Origin: Pseudomonas shirazensis
Lineage (GTDB): Bacteria; Pseudomonadota; Gammaproteobacteria; Pseudomonadales; Pseudomonadaceae
Direction of reading: 5' to 3'
Length of the DNA: 64,000 nucleotides
Assembly: GCF_014268785.2 (NCBI RefSeq)
Contig: NZ_JABWRD020000001.1
Coordinates: forward strand, 248,001 to 312,000
In this document: positions 51,232-60,818 of the stretch, piece by piece
How positions within the stretch are numbered: position 1 is the first letter of the stretch
Layout of the letters: the number at the start of each line of letters is the position of its first letter
Notes under the pieces: model-generated
Databases searched by the model: none
What the model saw: the letters and a program-made list of their open reading frames with translations, nothing else
Told to the model about the DNA's origin: nothing
Translations under genes and position numbers: made by a program

Positions 51232-51747
51232 TTAGAAATTGTCAGTGGAGGTGAACACGCCGACCCGGAGGGCTTCGGCCGTGTAGATCTCGCGGCCGTC
51301 GACACTGACCGAGCCATCGGCGATGGCCATGTTCAGCTTGCCTTTCAGGACGCGCTTGATATGAATGTTGTAGGTGACTTTCTTCGCAGTAGGCAACACC
51401 TGGCCGAAGAATTTCACTTCGCCAGAGCCCAGTGCGCGACCGCGACCCGGCAAGCCCTGCCAGCCGAGGAAGAAGCCGACCAGCTGCCACATGGCATCGA
51501 GGCCCAGGCAGCCCGGCATGACCGGATCACCTTCGAAGTGACAGGCAAAGAACCACAGGTCTGGAGTGATATCCAGCTCAGCGACCAATTCACCTTTGCC
51601 GAACTTGCCGCCTTCCTCGCTGATATGCGTGATGCGATCAACCATCAACATGTTGGGGGCGGGCAGTTGCGCGTTACCTGGGCCGAACAGCTCACCGCGA
51701 CTGCAGCGCAGCAGGTCTTCCCGAGTAAAGGCGTTTTGTTTGGTCAT
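51232..51747 (-). CDS. fabA: 3-hydroxydecanoyl-ACP dehydratase/isomerase
   Basis: 171 residues. Makes the first double bond of anaerobic unsaturated fatty acids. Hot-dog fold with the active-site His in [21 protein letters not shown] and the Asp in the same stretch. First gene of fabA-fabB; a palindrome resembling a TetR-type operator lies in its upstream region. Confidence 0.98.
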   Translation of the reverse strand: MTKQNAFTREDLLRCSRGELFGPGNAQLPAPNMLMVDRITHISEEGGKFGKGELVAELDITPDLWFFACHFEGDPVMPGCLGLDAMWQLVGFFLGWQGLPGRGRALGSGEVKFFGQVLPTAKKVTYNIHIKRVLKGKLNMAIADGSVSVDGREIYTAEALRVGVFTSTDNF

Positions 51748-51880
51748 GCGAGCTCCTCAATAATCCCCATGCGGCAGGGGATGAATCTTCCCGGCCATCC
51801 CTGAGCACCAACGGGCTCAAGGCGGCAGCCTACAGATAGACTATTGCGTTGTGGTGAAAGTCACAGTGATCCTGGTAAAT

Positions 51881-51897
51881 GAGTACAGGTGTTCACT
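51881..51897. promoter_or_regulatory. Candidate DesT-like operator upstream of fabAB
   Basis: GTACAGGTGTTC within 51881-51897 is an imperfect palindrome (G-x-ACA-CC-TGT-x-C on the other strand), 134 bases before the fabA start codon. In P. aeruginosa DesT, a TetR-type regulator of unsaturated fatty acid genes, binds a GTGAAC-like palindrome at fabAB. The match is partial, so this is tentative. The remainder of the 224-base gap shows no other feature. Confidence 0.4.
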
Positions 51898-51971
51898 GAA
51901 ACCGGTATTTTCAGGCCCAGCGGCGCGCCTGTCCAGCATTAAGACTGCCGCACTTTAACATTTATCGCCAG

Positions 51972-53483
51972 TCACGGCTGTCTGGCCGGGTGGCTGGCGG
52001 CCGCAAGCGTCAGCGGTATTTCCAGGGTGAACGTCGAGCCCCGCCCCGCGCGGCTCTGTGCGTGCAGGCGGCCGCCCATGCGCTCTGCCAGGCTTCGCGC
52101 GATGGCCAACCCCAACCCGGTGCCGCCGTAGCGGCGCGAGATCGAACTGTCGGCCTGCTGGAAGGCAACGAACATGCTTTCCATATGCTGGTCGTCGATG
52201 CCGATGCCGGTGTCGCGAACCGCGCAGGTGAACCATAGCCCACCCGTATCGGCCAATTGCCAGCGCGGCTCGATTTCGACCCTGCCTTGCTCGGTAAATT
52301 TCAATGCATTGCCAATCAGGTTGAGCAGGATTTGGCGAATCCGCGTCGGGTCGCCATAGACGCGCATGTGCTCGGCGCCAGCGGGCAACTGCAGGTGCAA
52401 GCCCAGGCCACGCTGCTGGGCGCTGTGTTGGAAGGCTTGCACACTGCTGCTGATCAGTTCGCCAAGGCTGAATTCGATGTGTTCCAGCTCAAGCTCGGTG
52501 CGCTCGATACGCGAGAAATCGAGGATGTCATTGATGACTTTGAGCAGATGCCCGGTCGATTCACTGGCGACAGAGGTGTACTCGGCCTGCTCGACGGTCA
52601 TCTGGGTGGTTTCCAGTAACTGCAGCATGCCAAGCACGCCGTTCATCGGTGTGCGCAACTCGTGGCTCATCATCGCTAGAAAGTCCGACTTGGCGCGGTT
52701 GGCCTGTTCGGCTTCCTCGCGCGCCTGGGTCAGTTGCGCGATTGCCTGACGCTGCTCCTGGCTGGCCTGCTCAAGGGCGCTGGCGAGGTTGTTGATGTGC
52801 CGTGCCAGGTTGCCCAGTTCATTGTCATCGACCACCGGCACCGGGGTATTGAAGGTGCCTTGCTGAATCGCCTTGACGGCAAGCCCCATATCGCTGATCG
52901 GCTCGGCCAGGCTGCGTGCCAGGCGCCGCGCCACCAGGAACGTGAAGAGCAGGGCAAACAGGGCGAGGATGCCGGCCTTGATCACAATCTCCTGCTGGCG
53001 CTGGTTGAAGGCATCGTCCGACATGCCGACGATGACCCGGCCCAGGTAATCATCGGTGATGCCCGGCAAGGTGGTGTTGGTGGGTGGCAGGAAGTCACTG
53101 TCCAGGCGAATCTGCTGCAGACGGATCGGCGCCTGGAACACCTCGACCCGCTGTGCGCGGTTGGCGCTCTCATCGGCCTGCTCGACGTACACCAGAATAT
53201 TGTTGCGGCCGTCCTGAACCTCGAGGAAGCGCACATGGGGGATGCTCAAAGTGGCGCGCATCAGGCTGTCGAGCACTTCATTGTTGCCTGAGATAACCCC
53301 GTATTCGGAAGCCGGGGCCAGCTGATTGGCGATCAGTTGCCCGGTGTGATTGAGCTCCTGACGCAAATCCTGAATGCGCACGAAGGTGAAGAAGCTGATC
53401 AGCAGCAGCGTCAGCAGCAGGGCCGGCCCCAGGCTGATGATCTGGGTGCGGGTATGGATATCCCAGCTCAGGCGTTTGCTCAT
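51972..53483 (-). CDS. Membrane sensor histidine kinase without a receiver domain
   Basis: 503 residues. Membrane helix (about 15-35), periplasmic sensor domain (about 36-165), second helix (about 168-187), HAMP (about 188-240), coiled coil, HisKA with the phospho-His in [15 protein letters not shown] (about residue 274), and HATPase with N-box [18 protein letters not shown] and [13 protein letters not shown]. It stops after the ATPase domain, with no receiver. Its start overlaps the preceding binding-protein gene by four bases, so its input is probably that protein or the receptor before it. The position next to fabAB is that of P. aeruginosa PA1611, which I recall as a hybrid kinase. Confidence 0.9.
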   Translation of the reverse strand: MSKRLSWDIHTRTQIISLGPALLLTLLLISFFTFVRIQDLRQELNHTGQLIANQLAPASEYGVISGNNEVLDSLMRATLSIPHVRFLEVQDGRNNILVYVEQADESANRAQRVEVFQAPIRLQQIRLDSDFLPPTNTTLPGITDDYLGRVIVGMSDDAFNQRQQEIVIKAGILALFALLFTFLVARRLARSLAEPISDMGLAVKAIQQGTFNTPVPVVDDNELGNLARHINNLASALEQASQEQRQAIAQLTQAREEAEQANRAKSDFLAMMSHELRTPMNGVLGMLQLLETTQMTVEQAEYTSVASESTGHLLKVINDILDFSRIERTELELEHIEFSLGELISSSVQAFQHSAQQRGLGLHLQLPAGAEHMRVYGDPTRIRQILLNLIGNALKFTEQGRVEIEPRWQLADTGGLWFTCAVRDTGIGIDDQHMESMFVAFQQADSSISRRYGGTGLGLAIARSLAERMGGRLHAQSRAGRGSTFTLEIPLTLAAASHPARQP

Positions 53484-54370
53484 GGGGTGGACTCTCCTGC
53501 GGCCAGGGCCAGTGCAGCGGCCTGCGGGTCGATCGGTTCGAGGCCCAGCGCGCGCGCCACCTGTTGGTTGCCGCTGACGCCGTAATGGGCGGGATACAAG
53601 CTGCGTGGCCAGCGAGCTGGCGGCTGATCGAGCAATTGATCGAGCACTGCCAGCCAGTCGTCCTGGTCGCTGTAGGTGCTGGCCAAGGCGCCGGCACGGA
53701 CAAAGCCGGCGTTGGGGCCGATCAGCGCCATTTGCCGGCCGTAGCTACTGAGCAAGACGTTTTTCGCGGTCTTGGCGTTATACAGATCAGGGTCATCCAG
53801 GCCGAGCAGTACGTCGCTGTCAGCCAGCACTTGCTGTAGCGGGCGGCTGTCGCGCAGGTCTGGCCAGTGCTGGGCAACGATCTCAAGCCCCAGTGGCCGT
53901 GCGGCCTGGCGCAACTCATTGAGCAAAAAGTGGCTGTGCTGGCCATAGAGCACGCCGATTCGCCGTGCCTGCGGCATCAGCAAGCGGGTCAGGCGCAACT
54001 GCCGGGCCAGCGGCGGATCGTTCCAGAGCAGGCTCAGGTAGCCCGGGCGATCTGCCCCCAGCAGTTGTTCGGCCTCGACGCGGCTGACCCGCATGAGCAA
54101 TGCGCGCGGCCCGGCGGATTCGCTCATGCGCCATTGCAGCGCGGCGCGGTCGAGCAAGATCAGGCGCAGGTCACGCGACAGTTGGCTGGGTGGTGGCAAG
54201 CTTGAGACGGGTTGGAAACGCACCTGATCATTGCCACGGCGAACTTGCAGTGCCTGGGCGAAGCTGCGCATTCCAGCCTGGTCGCTGGCGCCGACTACCA
54301 GCACCTCATTGGCCGACAGTGTCGCCAGTGGCCACAGGCAGATCAGCAGCAGGCCGAGCAGGCGCGCCAT
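53480..54370 (-). CDS. Periplasmic binding-protein-like partner of the histidine kinase
   Basis: 296 residues. Signal sequence (about 1-20, ending L-S-A-N), then a two-lobed fold resembling ABC-type substrate-binding proteins: [67 protein letters not shown]. No permease or ATPase gene is present. It is translated between the TonB-dependent receptor (one-base overlap) and the kinase (four-base overlap), which argues that it relays ligand to the kinase sensor domain instead of feeding a transporter. Ligand unknown. Confidence 0.8.
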   Translation of the reverse strand: MARLLGLLLICLWPLATLSANEVLVVGASDQAGMRSFAQALQVRRGNDQVRFQPVSSLPPPSQLSRDLRLILLDRAALQWRMSESAGPRALLMRVSRVEAEQLLGADRPGYLSLLWNDPPLARQLRLTRLLMPQARRIGVLYGQHSHFLLNELRQAARPLGLEIVAQHWPDLRDSRPLQQVLADSDVLLGLDDPDLYNAKTAKNVLLSSYGRQMALIGPNAGFVRAGALASTYSDQDDWLAVLDQLLDQPPARWPRSLYPAHYGVSGNQQVARALGLEPIDPQAAALALAAGESTP

Positions 54371-56484
54371 CAGAACTCCAGCTCCGCGCTGACGCTCAGG
54401 CGCTGACGACTGTCGTAGCGGTTCTGCGCGAGGGTGATCGGTTCATCGTCCAGACGCTGCTGCCACAGTGCGGCCAGCTCAAGGTTGCTGCGCCGAATGC
54501 GCAAGCGCTTGGCCAGGCGCAGGTCAACCCGCTCATAGCGATACTGGTTAAGCGCGTCATCGCCGTAGTAGAACAGCGCACTCGACCAGCCATCGCCCCA
54601 GTCGCGCAACCAGCCTGCAGAGCCGCTATTGCGCGCACTGGCTTCGCTGTCGTTGCGGTTGCTGGCCCAGGCGTCGACATAAGCGTAGGTCAGGCGCAGC
54701 CGGTCACGCTGGCCAAGGCGCCAGTCGAGTTGCAGCTCACTGCCGCTGAAGCGGGCCTTGTTGCTGTTACTGGCGATGTACTGGTTGTTGCGCAGCGGCT
54801 CGCTGATCATGCCGCTGATTTCGTCGTAGAAGACCTTCAGGTCAAGGTTCAGACCGATTTCGCTGAAGCTGCCGTTGTAGCCCAGTTCACGCGAGCGCAT
54901 CCGCTCCTGATCGAGATCGCCCGGGCCGCGGGTCTTGACGAAGTACTCGCCCCTGCCCAGACCAGGCTGATAGGGGCTGAGGTTATTGACCGTATAGCTC
55001 CAGTTGACGTTGTTCTCGAACATGTCGGGTGAGCGCACTGCTTCGGAATACACCGCGCGCAGGCCATGACGCGGGGTGATCAGGTAGTTGACCGCCAGGC
55101 GCGGCGTCAGCGAGCTGCCGGACAGGCGGCTGTCCTCGAACATGGTTCCGCCCTGGATGATCCAGTGCTTGTCGGCGCGCCATTCCAGCTGGCCGAACAG
55201 GCGCCAGGTCTGGTCGCTCAGGGTGCCATTGAAATAGGTCTGCGAGTCAGCCTGGTCATAGCGAAAGTTGGCGCCGCTGAGCAGGCGCAGGTTGTCGGTC
55301 AGGCTCAGGGTGTCCTGGATTTCCAGGTCGTAGCGGGTTTCCCGGGTGCTTTGGTCGACATCACCGCACACGACCTGGCTGCCGCCCTGGCTGTCCCATT
55401 GGGTCTTGACCTGATCGCGCAGTGCCTGCAGCGCAGGATTGTTGTTGGCCGGCGGGTTGACGATGTTGCGGGCGACCTGTTCGGCGTAGTTCGAGTCGAG
55501 CTGCCACAGTCGAGTCAGGGCTGGGCTGAACGACAATGCCGCATCGCAGGCACGCCACACTTGCTGGCGGTCGAAGTGCTGCGCCGAGCCCTGTACATAG
55601 AGACTGTGCTGGTCATTGAAATCAATGTTCCAGCGCAGCGAGCCAGCGTAGTCCTTGGCCTTGACGTCTGCGTTGTTGCCACGGGCGGTGACGTAGGGAA
55701 ACACCGGCTGATAGGTGTAGGGGCGCTGATTGCTGCCTTCCTTGGCCGCCAGTTGCCACTCCAGCGTTTGGTTGCTCGCCAATTGCTGCAGCACGCTCAG
55801 GTTGATCCGGTTGAGCCGGCGGCTGTCGCGGTAGTCAGTGCCCGACTGGTCGTGATCGAAGCCGTCATCCTCCTGTCCGGACATTGACAGACGCAGGTCG
55901 CCGCCCTCCCAGCCCAAACCCTGGCTGGCGTAAAAGTCGTTGACGCCATCCGCCCCGCGGCTCAGCTTGAGGCGCGTGCCCTGGCTGTCGGCAGGGCTTC
56001 GGGTGAGGATGTTGACCACCGCCATCAGGGCATTGGCGCCATAACTGACCGTGTTTGGCCCGCGAAACACCTCGATCCGCTCAATATCCTCAAGTGCTAC
56101 CGGGATATCGCTCCAGTCGACGGTGGCCAGGCCTGCGCGGTACACCGAGCGGCCGTCGATCAGCACCTGCATGCGCCGCGCCTCGCTGACGTTGCTGCCA
56201 TGGTAGTTGACCGTCGGCTGGTTGCTGGCGCTGTAGCCGATCATCATGCCCGGCACCAGCCGCAAGAGCTCGGGGATGTCGCGGGCGCCGCTGGCGCGGA
56301 TCAACTGGCTGTCGAGCACAGTCATGCTGCCCGGTACGCCGGCTGCAGATTGTTTAAGTCGAGTGGCAGTGAGAACTTGCGGCAGGTCCTGGTTGTCAAT
56401 AAACAGGTCGTCGGCCACAGCTGGCCCGCCAAGCAGGGCAGTCAGTAATAGCAGGCGAGGGAAGGGCGGCGTGCCAGACAACAC
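54370..56484 (-). CDS. TonB-dependent outer-membrane receptor
   Basis: 704 residues. Signal peptide (about 1-24), a short TonB-box-like LPQVLTATR, a plug domain (about 40-160: IPELLRLVPGMMIGYS, RMQVLIDGRSVYRAGL, IERIEVFRGPNTVSYGANALMAVVNIL) and a 22-strand barrel ending in the aromatic residue (ELEF). Imports a ligand such as a siderophore, vitamin or other large solute; no signalling N-terminal extension is seen. GTG 56484 is the start, with AAGG about eight bases before. First gene of the receptor/binding protein/kinase trio. Confidence 0.9.
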   Translation of the reverse strand: MLSGTPPFPRLLLLTALLGGPAVADDLFIDNQDLPQVLTATRLKQSAAGVPGSMTVLDSQLIRASGARDIPELLRLVPGMMIGYSASNQPTVNYHGSNVSEARRMQVLIDGRSVYRAGLATVDWSDIPVALEDIERIEVFRGPNTVSYGANALMAVVNILTRSPADSQGTRLKLSRGADGVNDFYASQGLGWEGGDLRLSMSGQEDDGFDHDQSGTDYRDSRRLNRINLSVLQQLASNQTLEWQLAAKEGSNQRPYTYQPVFPYVTARGNNADVKAKDYAGSLRWNIDFNDQHSLYVQGSAQHFDRQQVWRACDAALSFSPALTRLWQLDSNYAEQVARNIVNPPANNNPALQALRDQVKTQWDSQGGSQVVCGDVDQSTRETRYDLEIQDTLSLTDNLRLLSGANFRYDQADSQTYFNGTLSDQTWRLFGQLEWRADKHWIIQGGTMFEDSRLSGSSLTPRLAVNYLITPRHGLRAVYSEAVRSPDMFENNVNWSYTVNNLSPYQPGLGRGEYFVKTRGPGDLDQERMRSRELGYNGSFSEIGLNLDLKVFYDEISGMISEPLRNNQYIASNSNKARFSGSELQLDWRLGQRDRLRLTYAYVDAWASNRNDSEASARNSGSAGWLRDWGDGWSSALFYYGDDALNQYRYERVDLRLAKRLRIRRSNLELAALWQQRLDDEPITLAQNRYDSRQRLSVSAELEF

Positions 56485-56624
56485 GTTACAGCCTTGTTTC
56501 AGCAGGAAACGCGCATGTTAACCGACCGCAGAGGTTTTTCCAGCAGCCCCATCCATGCTGGCTACGCCGTCGAGCGGGTAACAGGCTGACACTGCGTGCC
56601 TCTGGTTATGCCGCATCTGGCCCG

Positions 56625-56630
56625 TATAAT
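56625..56630 (+). promoter_or_regulatory. Likely -10 of the gpsA promoter
   Basis: A perfect TATAAT 40 bases before the gpsA ATG. No good -35 stands 16-18 bases upstream, so the promoter is incomplete by eye. Confidence 0.5.
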
Positions 56631-56670
56631 GCGCCCGTCGCCACTCAACTTTGGCTTTAACGGACTGGAT

Positions 56671-57696
56671 ATGACTGAACAGCAACCTGTTGCAGTTCTT
56701 GGAGGCGGCAGCTTCGGCACCGCCGTGGCCAACCTGCTGGCCGAAAACGGCAACCCTGTGCGCCAGTGGATGCGCGATCCGGACCAGGCGCAAGCGATGC
56801 GCGTCAACCGCGAAAACCCGCGCTACCTCAAAGGTATCCGCTTGCAGGACGGCGTCGAGCCGGTCAATGACCTGCTGGCCACCCTGCAAGCTGCACAATT
56901 GATTTTTGTTGCGCTGCCATCCAGCGCCTTGCGCAGCGTACTGGCGCCGCATGCCGCGCTGCTGCGCGGCAAGTGCCTGGTGAGCCTGACCAAGGGCATC
57001 GAGGCGCAGAGCTTCAAGCTGATGAGCCAGATTCTCGAAGAAATCGCCCCCGAGGCGCGTATTGGGGTGCTCTCCGGGCCCAACCTTGCGCGCGAAATCG
57101 CCGAACACGCACTGACCGCCACGGTGGTCGCCAGCGAAGACGAAGCGCTGTGCCTGAGCGTGCAAGAGGTACTGCACGGGCGCACCTTCCGCGTCTATGC
57201 CAGTGCCGACCGCTTCGGTGTCGAACTGGGCGGCGCACTGAAAAACGTCTACGCGATCATTGCCGGTATGGCCGTGGCGCTGGGCATGGGTGAAAACACC
57301 AAGAGCATGCTGATCACCCGCGCGCTGGCCGAAATGACTCGGTTCGCCGTCAGCCTGGGGGCCAACCCGATGACCTTCCTCGGCCTTGCCGGAGTCGGTG
57401 ACCTGATCGTCACATGCTCGTCGCCGAAAAGCCGCAACTACCAGGTCGGCTATGCGCTGGGCCAGGGTTTGTCGCTGGAAGAAGCGGTGAGCCGGCTGGG
57501 CGAAGTGGCCGAGGGCGTGAACACCATCAAGGTGCTCAAGGCCAAGGCCGATGACGCCCAGGTGTACATGCCACTGGTAGCCGGGCTGCATGCGATCCTG
57601 TTCGAAGGGCGCACCTTGAATCAGGTCATCGAACACCTGATGCGCGCCGAACCGAAAACCGACGTCGACTTCATTTCCACCAGCGGTTTCAACTAA
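56671..57696 (+). CDS. gpsA: Glycerol-3-phosphate dehydrogenase (NAD(P)+)
   Basis: 341 residues. Reduces dihydroxyacetone phosphate to sn-glycerol 3-phosphate for phospholipid synthesis. NAD-binding [21 protein letters not shown] at the start, [18 protein letters not shown], catalytic Lys in [15 protein letters not shown], and [24 protein letters not shown] 56671 gives the typical [10 protein letters not shown]; the longer frame to 56596 includes the promoter. Confidence 0.98.
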   Translation: MTEQQPVAVLGGGSFGTAVANLLAENGNPVRQWMRDPDQAQAMRVNRENPRYLKGIRLQDGVEPVNDLLATLQAAQLIFVALPSSALRSVLAPHAALLRGKCLVSLTKGIEAQSFKLMSQILEEIAPEARIGVLSGPNLAREIAEHALTATVVASEDEALCLSVQEVLHGRTFRVYASADRFGVELGGALKNVYAIIAGMAVALGMGENTKSMLITRALAEMTRFAVSLGANPMTFLGLAGVGDLIVTCSSPKSRNYQVGYALGQGLSLEEAVSRLGEVAEGVNTIKVLKAKADDAQVYMPLVAGLHAILFEGRTLNQVIEHLMRAEPKTDVDFISTSGFN

Positions 57697-57722
57697 ACGC
57701 TGAGCACAGCAAGGAGCAATAC

Positions 57723-58070
57723 ATGAGCGATACCCCCGAGCGCGTGGAGCGCGAATCGATCATCCTGCGGGTGCTGTGGATGCTCGTGTTCCTGGTGGTC
57801 TGGCAGTTGGCCGAATTGCTGCTGGCCGGCCTGGTGCTGGTGCAGCTGATCTACCGTCTGGTATACGGCGCGCCGAGTGCCAGCCTGATGAACTTTGGCG
57901 ACAGCCTGAGCCAGTTTCTGGCGCAGATCGGCCGCTTTGGCACCTTTCACAGCGATCGCAAGCCGTGGCCGTTTTCCGATTGGCCAACCCCGCGCGCACC
58001 CGAGGGGGAGGCGCCACACGTTGTAGCCCCCGCGCCCCATCCGGTGCGTGATGAGGAGCCCAAGCTGTGA
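57723..58070 (+). CDS. DUF4389-like small membrane protein
   Basis: 115 residues. One long hydrophobic segment (about 14-45, LRVLWMLVFLVVWQLAELLLAGLVLVQLIYRLVYG) that may make two helices, then SLMNFGDSLSQFLAQIGRFGTFHSDRKPWPF, the conserved DUF4389 pattern, and a Pro-rich tail. Function unknown. AAGGAG precedes ATG 57723. Overlaps sixA by four bases and follows gpsA by 26, so it is probably in one transcript with both. Confidence 0.82.
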   Translation: MSDTPERVERESIILRVLWMLVFLVVWQLAELLLAGLVLVQLIYRLVYGAPSASLMNFGDSLSQFLAQIGRFGTFHSDRKPWPFSDWPTPRAPEGEAPHVVAPAPHPVRDEEPKL

Positions 58071-58525
58071 AACTGTGGATCCTGCGTCACGGCGAAGCCG
58101 AGCCACGCGCCAATAGCGATGCCGAACGGCGCCTGACCAGCCACGGCCGCGAGCAGGTCCTGTACAGCGCAGCGCGGCTGCTGGGGCAACCACTGCAAGC
58201 GATTCTGGTGAGCCCTTACGTGCGTGCTCAGCAAACCGCTGCATTGGTGCAGGAAACCCTCGATTTTGCTCAGCCGCTGCGTACGGTGGCCTGGCTAACC
58301 CCAGAAAGCAGCGTGCGTGAAGCCATCGCCGAGCTTGAACAATTGGGCTTTGAGCACGTCTTGCTGGTCAGCCACCAGCCGCTGGTAGGCGCATTGGTCG
58401 GCATGCTTGAACACGGCCATTTGCAACAGCCGGCAGCCATGAGCACCGCCAGCCTGGCCGAGCTGGAAGGGGACTGGCCGTTGCCTGGATTGATGTCACT
58501 GAAAGCCTTGAGTCATTCCGGCTAG
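58067..58525 (+). CDS. sixA: Phosphohistidine phosphatase SixA
   Basis: 152 residues. Histidine-phosphatase fold: LWILRHGEAEP (R-H-G) at the start, VSPYVRAQQTA, and the second His in LLVSHQPLVGAL. SixA removes phosphate from histidine phosphotransfer proteins and thereby tunes phosphorelays or the nitrogen PTS. GTG start, overlapping the preceding gene by four bases (GTGA). Confidence 0.9.
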   Translation: MKLWILRHGEAEPRANSDAERRLTSHGREQVLYSAARLLGQPLQAILVSPYVRAQQTAALVQETLDFAQPLRTVAWLTPESSVREAIAELEQLGFEHVLLVSHQPLVGALVGMLEHGHLQQPAAMSTASLAELEGDWPLPGLMSLKALSHSG

Positions 58526-58530
58526 CCTGC

Positions 58531-58556
58531 GGCAACTGGCATTTTTGCCAGTTGCC
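58531..58556. other. Strong hairpin after sixA
   Basis: GGCAACTGGC / GCCAGTTGCC, a perfect 10-bp stem with an attttt loop, six bases after the sixA stop. No T run follows the stem. It probably ends or protects the gpsA-sixA message. Confidence 0.5.
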
Positions 58557-58621
58557 TGGGCGTTCGGCTGATTGCTAGCGTTGATCGCGTGAGAGTCGAA
58601 CCGTGTAACAGGGAGTAGTGG

Positions 58622-58963
58622 ATGAGTAGTCGACGTCTTGAATTGGTGAGCTCGGTGAGCCCACAGCGGGTGCTGGACAAACTGAACGAGCATGGCGTAC
58701 CGGACTTTGCCGAGCACCGTTTGCTGCAGGATTGCGCGGATGCCAGCTTCAATCGCCTGCTGGGCAAGTGCGAAGGCCAATATGAGCTTGAGCAACTGCG
58801 CCAGGCGAGCATTCGTATGGCGCATCTGCTGCAGACCTGCTGCCTTGCGCTGCGCCGCTCCAAGCTCGAAGAAGCGGACAAGGCCCAGGCTCGCGAGGCA
58901 CTCGAGTATCAATTGGCCTACATGCAGGCGTGCCTGCGCCGGTCGATGGCCAGCTTCGATTGA
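58622..58963 (+). CDS. Conserved-looking small helical protein, unknown
   Basis: 113 residues, all-helical by composition, with five Cys or Met-rich short helices (MAHLLQTCCLALRRSKLEEADKAQAREALEYQLAYMQACLRRSM). No membrane segment or signal. AGGGAG lies ten bases before ATG 58622. I do not recognise the family. Codon use is like its neighbours and the reading frame is clean, which supports a real gene. Confidence 0.65.
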   Translation: MSSRRLELVSSVSPQRVLDKLNEHGVPDFAEHRLLQDCADASFNRLLGKCEGQYELEQLRQASIRMAHLLQTCCLALRRSKLEEADKAQAREALEYQLAYMQACLRRSMASFD

Positions 58964-59065
58964 ACCGGCGATGACCTGAACGCCCTTGGCGATGACCTAT
59001 CCGGACGTTGCCGCCGCCGCTGCGCTTGCCGACAATGGGCAATCTTTTCGTGAGAGCAGGCGGCC

Positions 59066-59854
59066 ATGTCGCAGCAAATCTTCTTCGCCCATGCCAATGG
59101 CTTCCCCTCGGCCACCTACGGCAAACTGTTTGCTGCGCTCGCGCCGGACTATCAGGTTCAGCATCTGCTCCAGCACGGCCACGACCCGCGCTTCCCGGTC
59201 GATGACAACTGGCTCAACCTGGTCGATGAACTGCTCCACCACCTGGCTCGGCAGCCAGGGCCGGTGTGGGGTGTTGGCCATTCTTTGGGCGGGCTATTGC
59301 ACCTGCACGCGGCGCTGCGCTGCCCGCAGTATTACCGCGGCGTGGTCATGCTCGATTCGCCAGTGTTGACCCGCGCCGATCAGTGGCTGCTGCGCACGGC
59401 CAAACGCTTTGGCTTCATCGACCGCATTACCCCGGCTGGGCGTACTCTGAACCGCCGCGCTGTGTTTGCTGATCGGGACAGTGCGCGGGGCTACTTCACT
59501 GGCAAGACGCTGTTCCGTCATTTTGACCCAGACTGCCTCGAGGCCTATCTGGAGCATGGTCTGGAAGCCGCTGACGGGGGGCTGCGCCTGCGCTTCGATC
59601 CTGCCACCGAGATCAGCATCTATCGCAGTATCCCGCACTTGAGCCCGGCACCGGCGCGCCAACTGCAGGTGCCGCTGGCCATGGTTCGCGGCGATCGCAG
59701 CCGGGTGATCCGCCGCCATCACGCCTTTGCCGTGCGCAGCATGCCGCTGGGCGAATACCACAGCGTGCCGGGCGGGCATATGTTCCCGCTGGAGCGCCCC
59801 GCTGATACCGCCAGCTTGATCAAAGGACTGTTTGATCGTTGGGGGCAGCCATGA
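59066..59854 (+). CDS. Alpha/beta hydrolase (first of an overlapping pair)
   Basis: 262 residues. Short alpha/beta hydrolase with an FFAHANGFPS oxyanion region, nucleophile elbow GVGHSLGG and a final His in VPGGHMFPLE. Substrate unknown. GCAGGCGG lies just before ATG 59066. Its last four bases overlap the next gene, which codes for another alpha/beta hydrolase; the two are only distantly alike. Confidence 0.85.
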   Translation: MSQQIFFAHANGFPSATYGKLFAALAPDYQVQHLLQHGHDPRFPVDDNWLNLVDELLHHLARQPGPVWGVGHSLGGLLHLHAALRCPQYYRGVVMLDSPVLTRADQWLLRTAKRFGFIDRITPAGRTLNRRAVFADRDSARGYFTGKTLFRHFDPDCLEAYLEHGLEAADGGLRLRFDPATEISIYRSIPHLSPAPARQLQVPLAMVRGDRSRVIRRHHAFAVRSMPLGEYHSVPGGHMFPLERPADTASLIKGLFDRWGQP

Positions 59855-60705
59855 GCGCGCAGGTCGAGGAAATCCGGCTCAATCTGGGCCACATCGAATT
59901 GGCGGCACATCTGTTTGGCCCGCAGGATGGCGAGCCAGTGATCGCGCTGCACGGCTGGCTGGACAATGCCAACAGCTTCGCCCGGCTGGCGCCGCTGCTG
60001 CGCGGGTTGCGTATCGTTGCGCTGGATCTGGCTGGCCATGGTTATTCGGACCATCGCCCGGCGGGTGCCAGCTATGCGCTGGCCGATTATGCCCACGATG
60101 TCGTGCGGGTTGCCGAGCAGCTCGGCTGGCAGCGCTTTGGCCTGCTTGGCCATTCGTTGGGCGCAATCATTTCGGTGCAGCTGGCCGGAGCGCTGCCAGA
60201 GCGTATCAGTCGCTTGCTGCTGATCGACGGCGTGCTGCCGCCTACCGGCGCCGAGCAGGATGCTGCGCAGCGGCTGGGCATGGCCCTGCAGGCGCAGTTA
60301 CGCCTGGACAGCAAACGCAAGTCGATCTATCCGAGCCTCGAACAAGGCATCGAGGCGCGTATGAAGGGTATGGTCGCGGTCAGCCGCGAAGCCGCCGAGC
60401 TGCTCGCCCAACGCGGCCTGATGCCGGTGCCGGGCGGCTACAGCTGGCGCAGCGACAGTCGTCTAACCCTGCCGTCGCCAGCGCGCCTGAGTGAGGCGCA
60501 GGCCATGGCCTTTGTTCAGCACATCGAATGCCCGACCTGCCTGGTGGTTGCGGCGGATGGCATGCTCGCGCGGCACACGGCGCTGCTGGAGCAGCTACCC
60601 TTCGAGCAGGTGCGCCTGCCTGGCGGTCATCACTTGCACCTGAACGACGAGCAGGGCGCGACCCTTGTCGCAGACTGTATCAATCGCTTCTGCGGGTTTT
60701 CTTGA
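59851..60705 (+). CDS. Alpha/beta hydrolase (second of an overlapping pair)
   Basis: 284 residues. Classic fold: VIALHGWLDNANSFARLAPLL (HGW oxyanion), nucleophile elbow LLGHSLGAIIS, acidic residue in VVAADGML and final His in LPGGHHLHLND. Resembles serine hydrolases or carboxylesterases; substrate unknown. Translationally coupled to the preceding hydrolase by an ATGA overlap. Confidence 0.87.
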   Translation: MSAQVEEIRLNLGHIELAAHLFGPQDGEPVIALHGWLDNANSFARLAPLLRGLRIVALDLAGHGYSDHRPAGASYALADYAHDVVRVAEQLGWQRFGLLGHSLGAIISVQLAGALPERISRLLLIDGVLPPTGAEQDAAQRLGMALQAQLRLDSKRKSIYPSLEQGIEARMKGMVAVSREAAELLAQRGLMPVPGGYSWRSDSRLTLPSPARLSEAQAMAFVQHIECPTCLVVAADGMLARHTALLEQLPFEQVRLPGGHHLHLNDEQGATLVADCINRFCGFS

Positions 60706-60755
60706 CTTGCTCCGGACAAGTGCCGAGGCTTGGCAGGCTGAACAGGGAGACAACC

Positions 60756-60818
60756 ATGGACATGCCTGACATTTACCCCCTCGCCACCCACGCCGCCAGC
60801 GGCAAGGGAGGCCGATGA
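60756..60818 (+). CDS. Possible 20-codon leader peptide coupled to the DUF4892 gene
   Basis: ATG 60756 with an AGGGAG site about ten bases upstream, 20 codons, and a TGA that overlaps the DUF4892 ATG (ATGA). The peptide is neutral, His/Gly/Ala rich at its end. It may be a real small protein or a translational-coupling leader whose ribosomes reload on the next ORF. Its frame differs from the preceding hydrolase. No homolog is known to me. Confidence 0.45.
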   Translation: MDMPDIYPLATHAASGKGGR

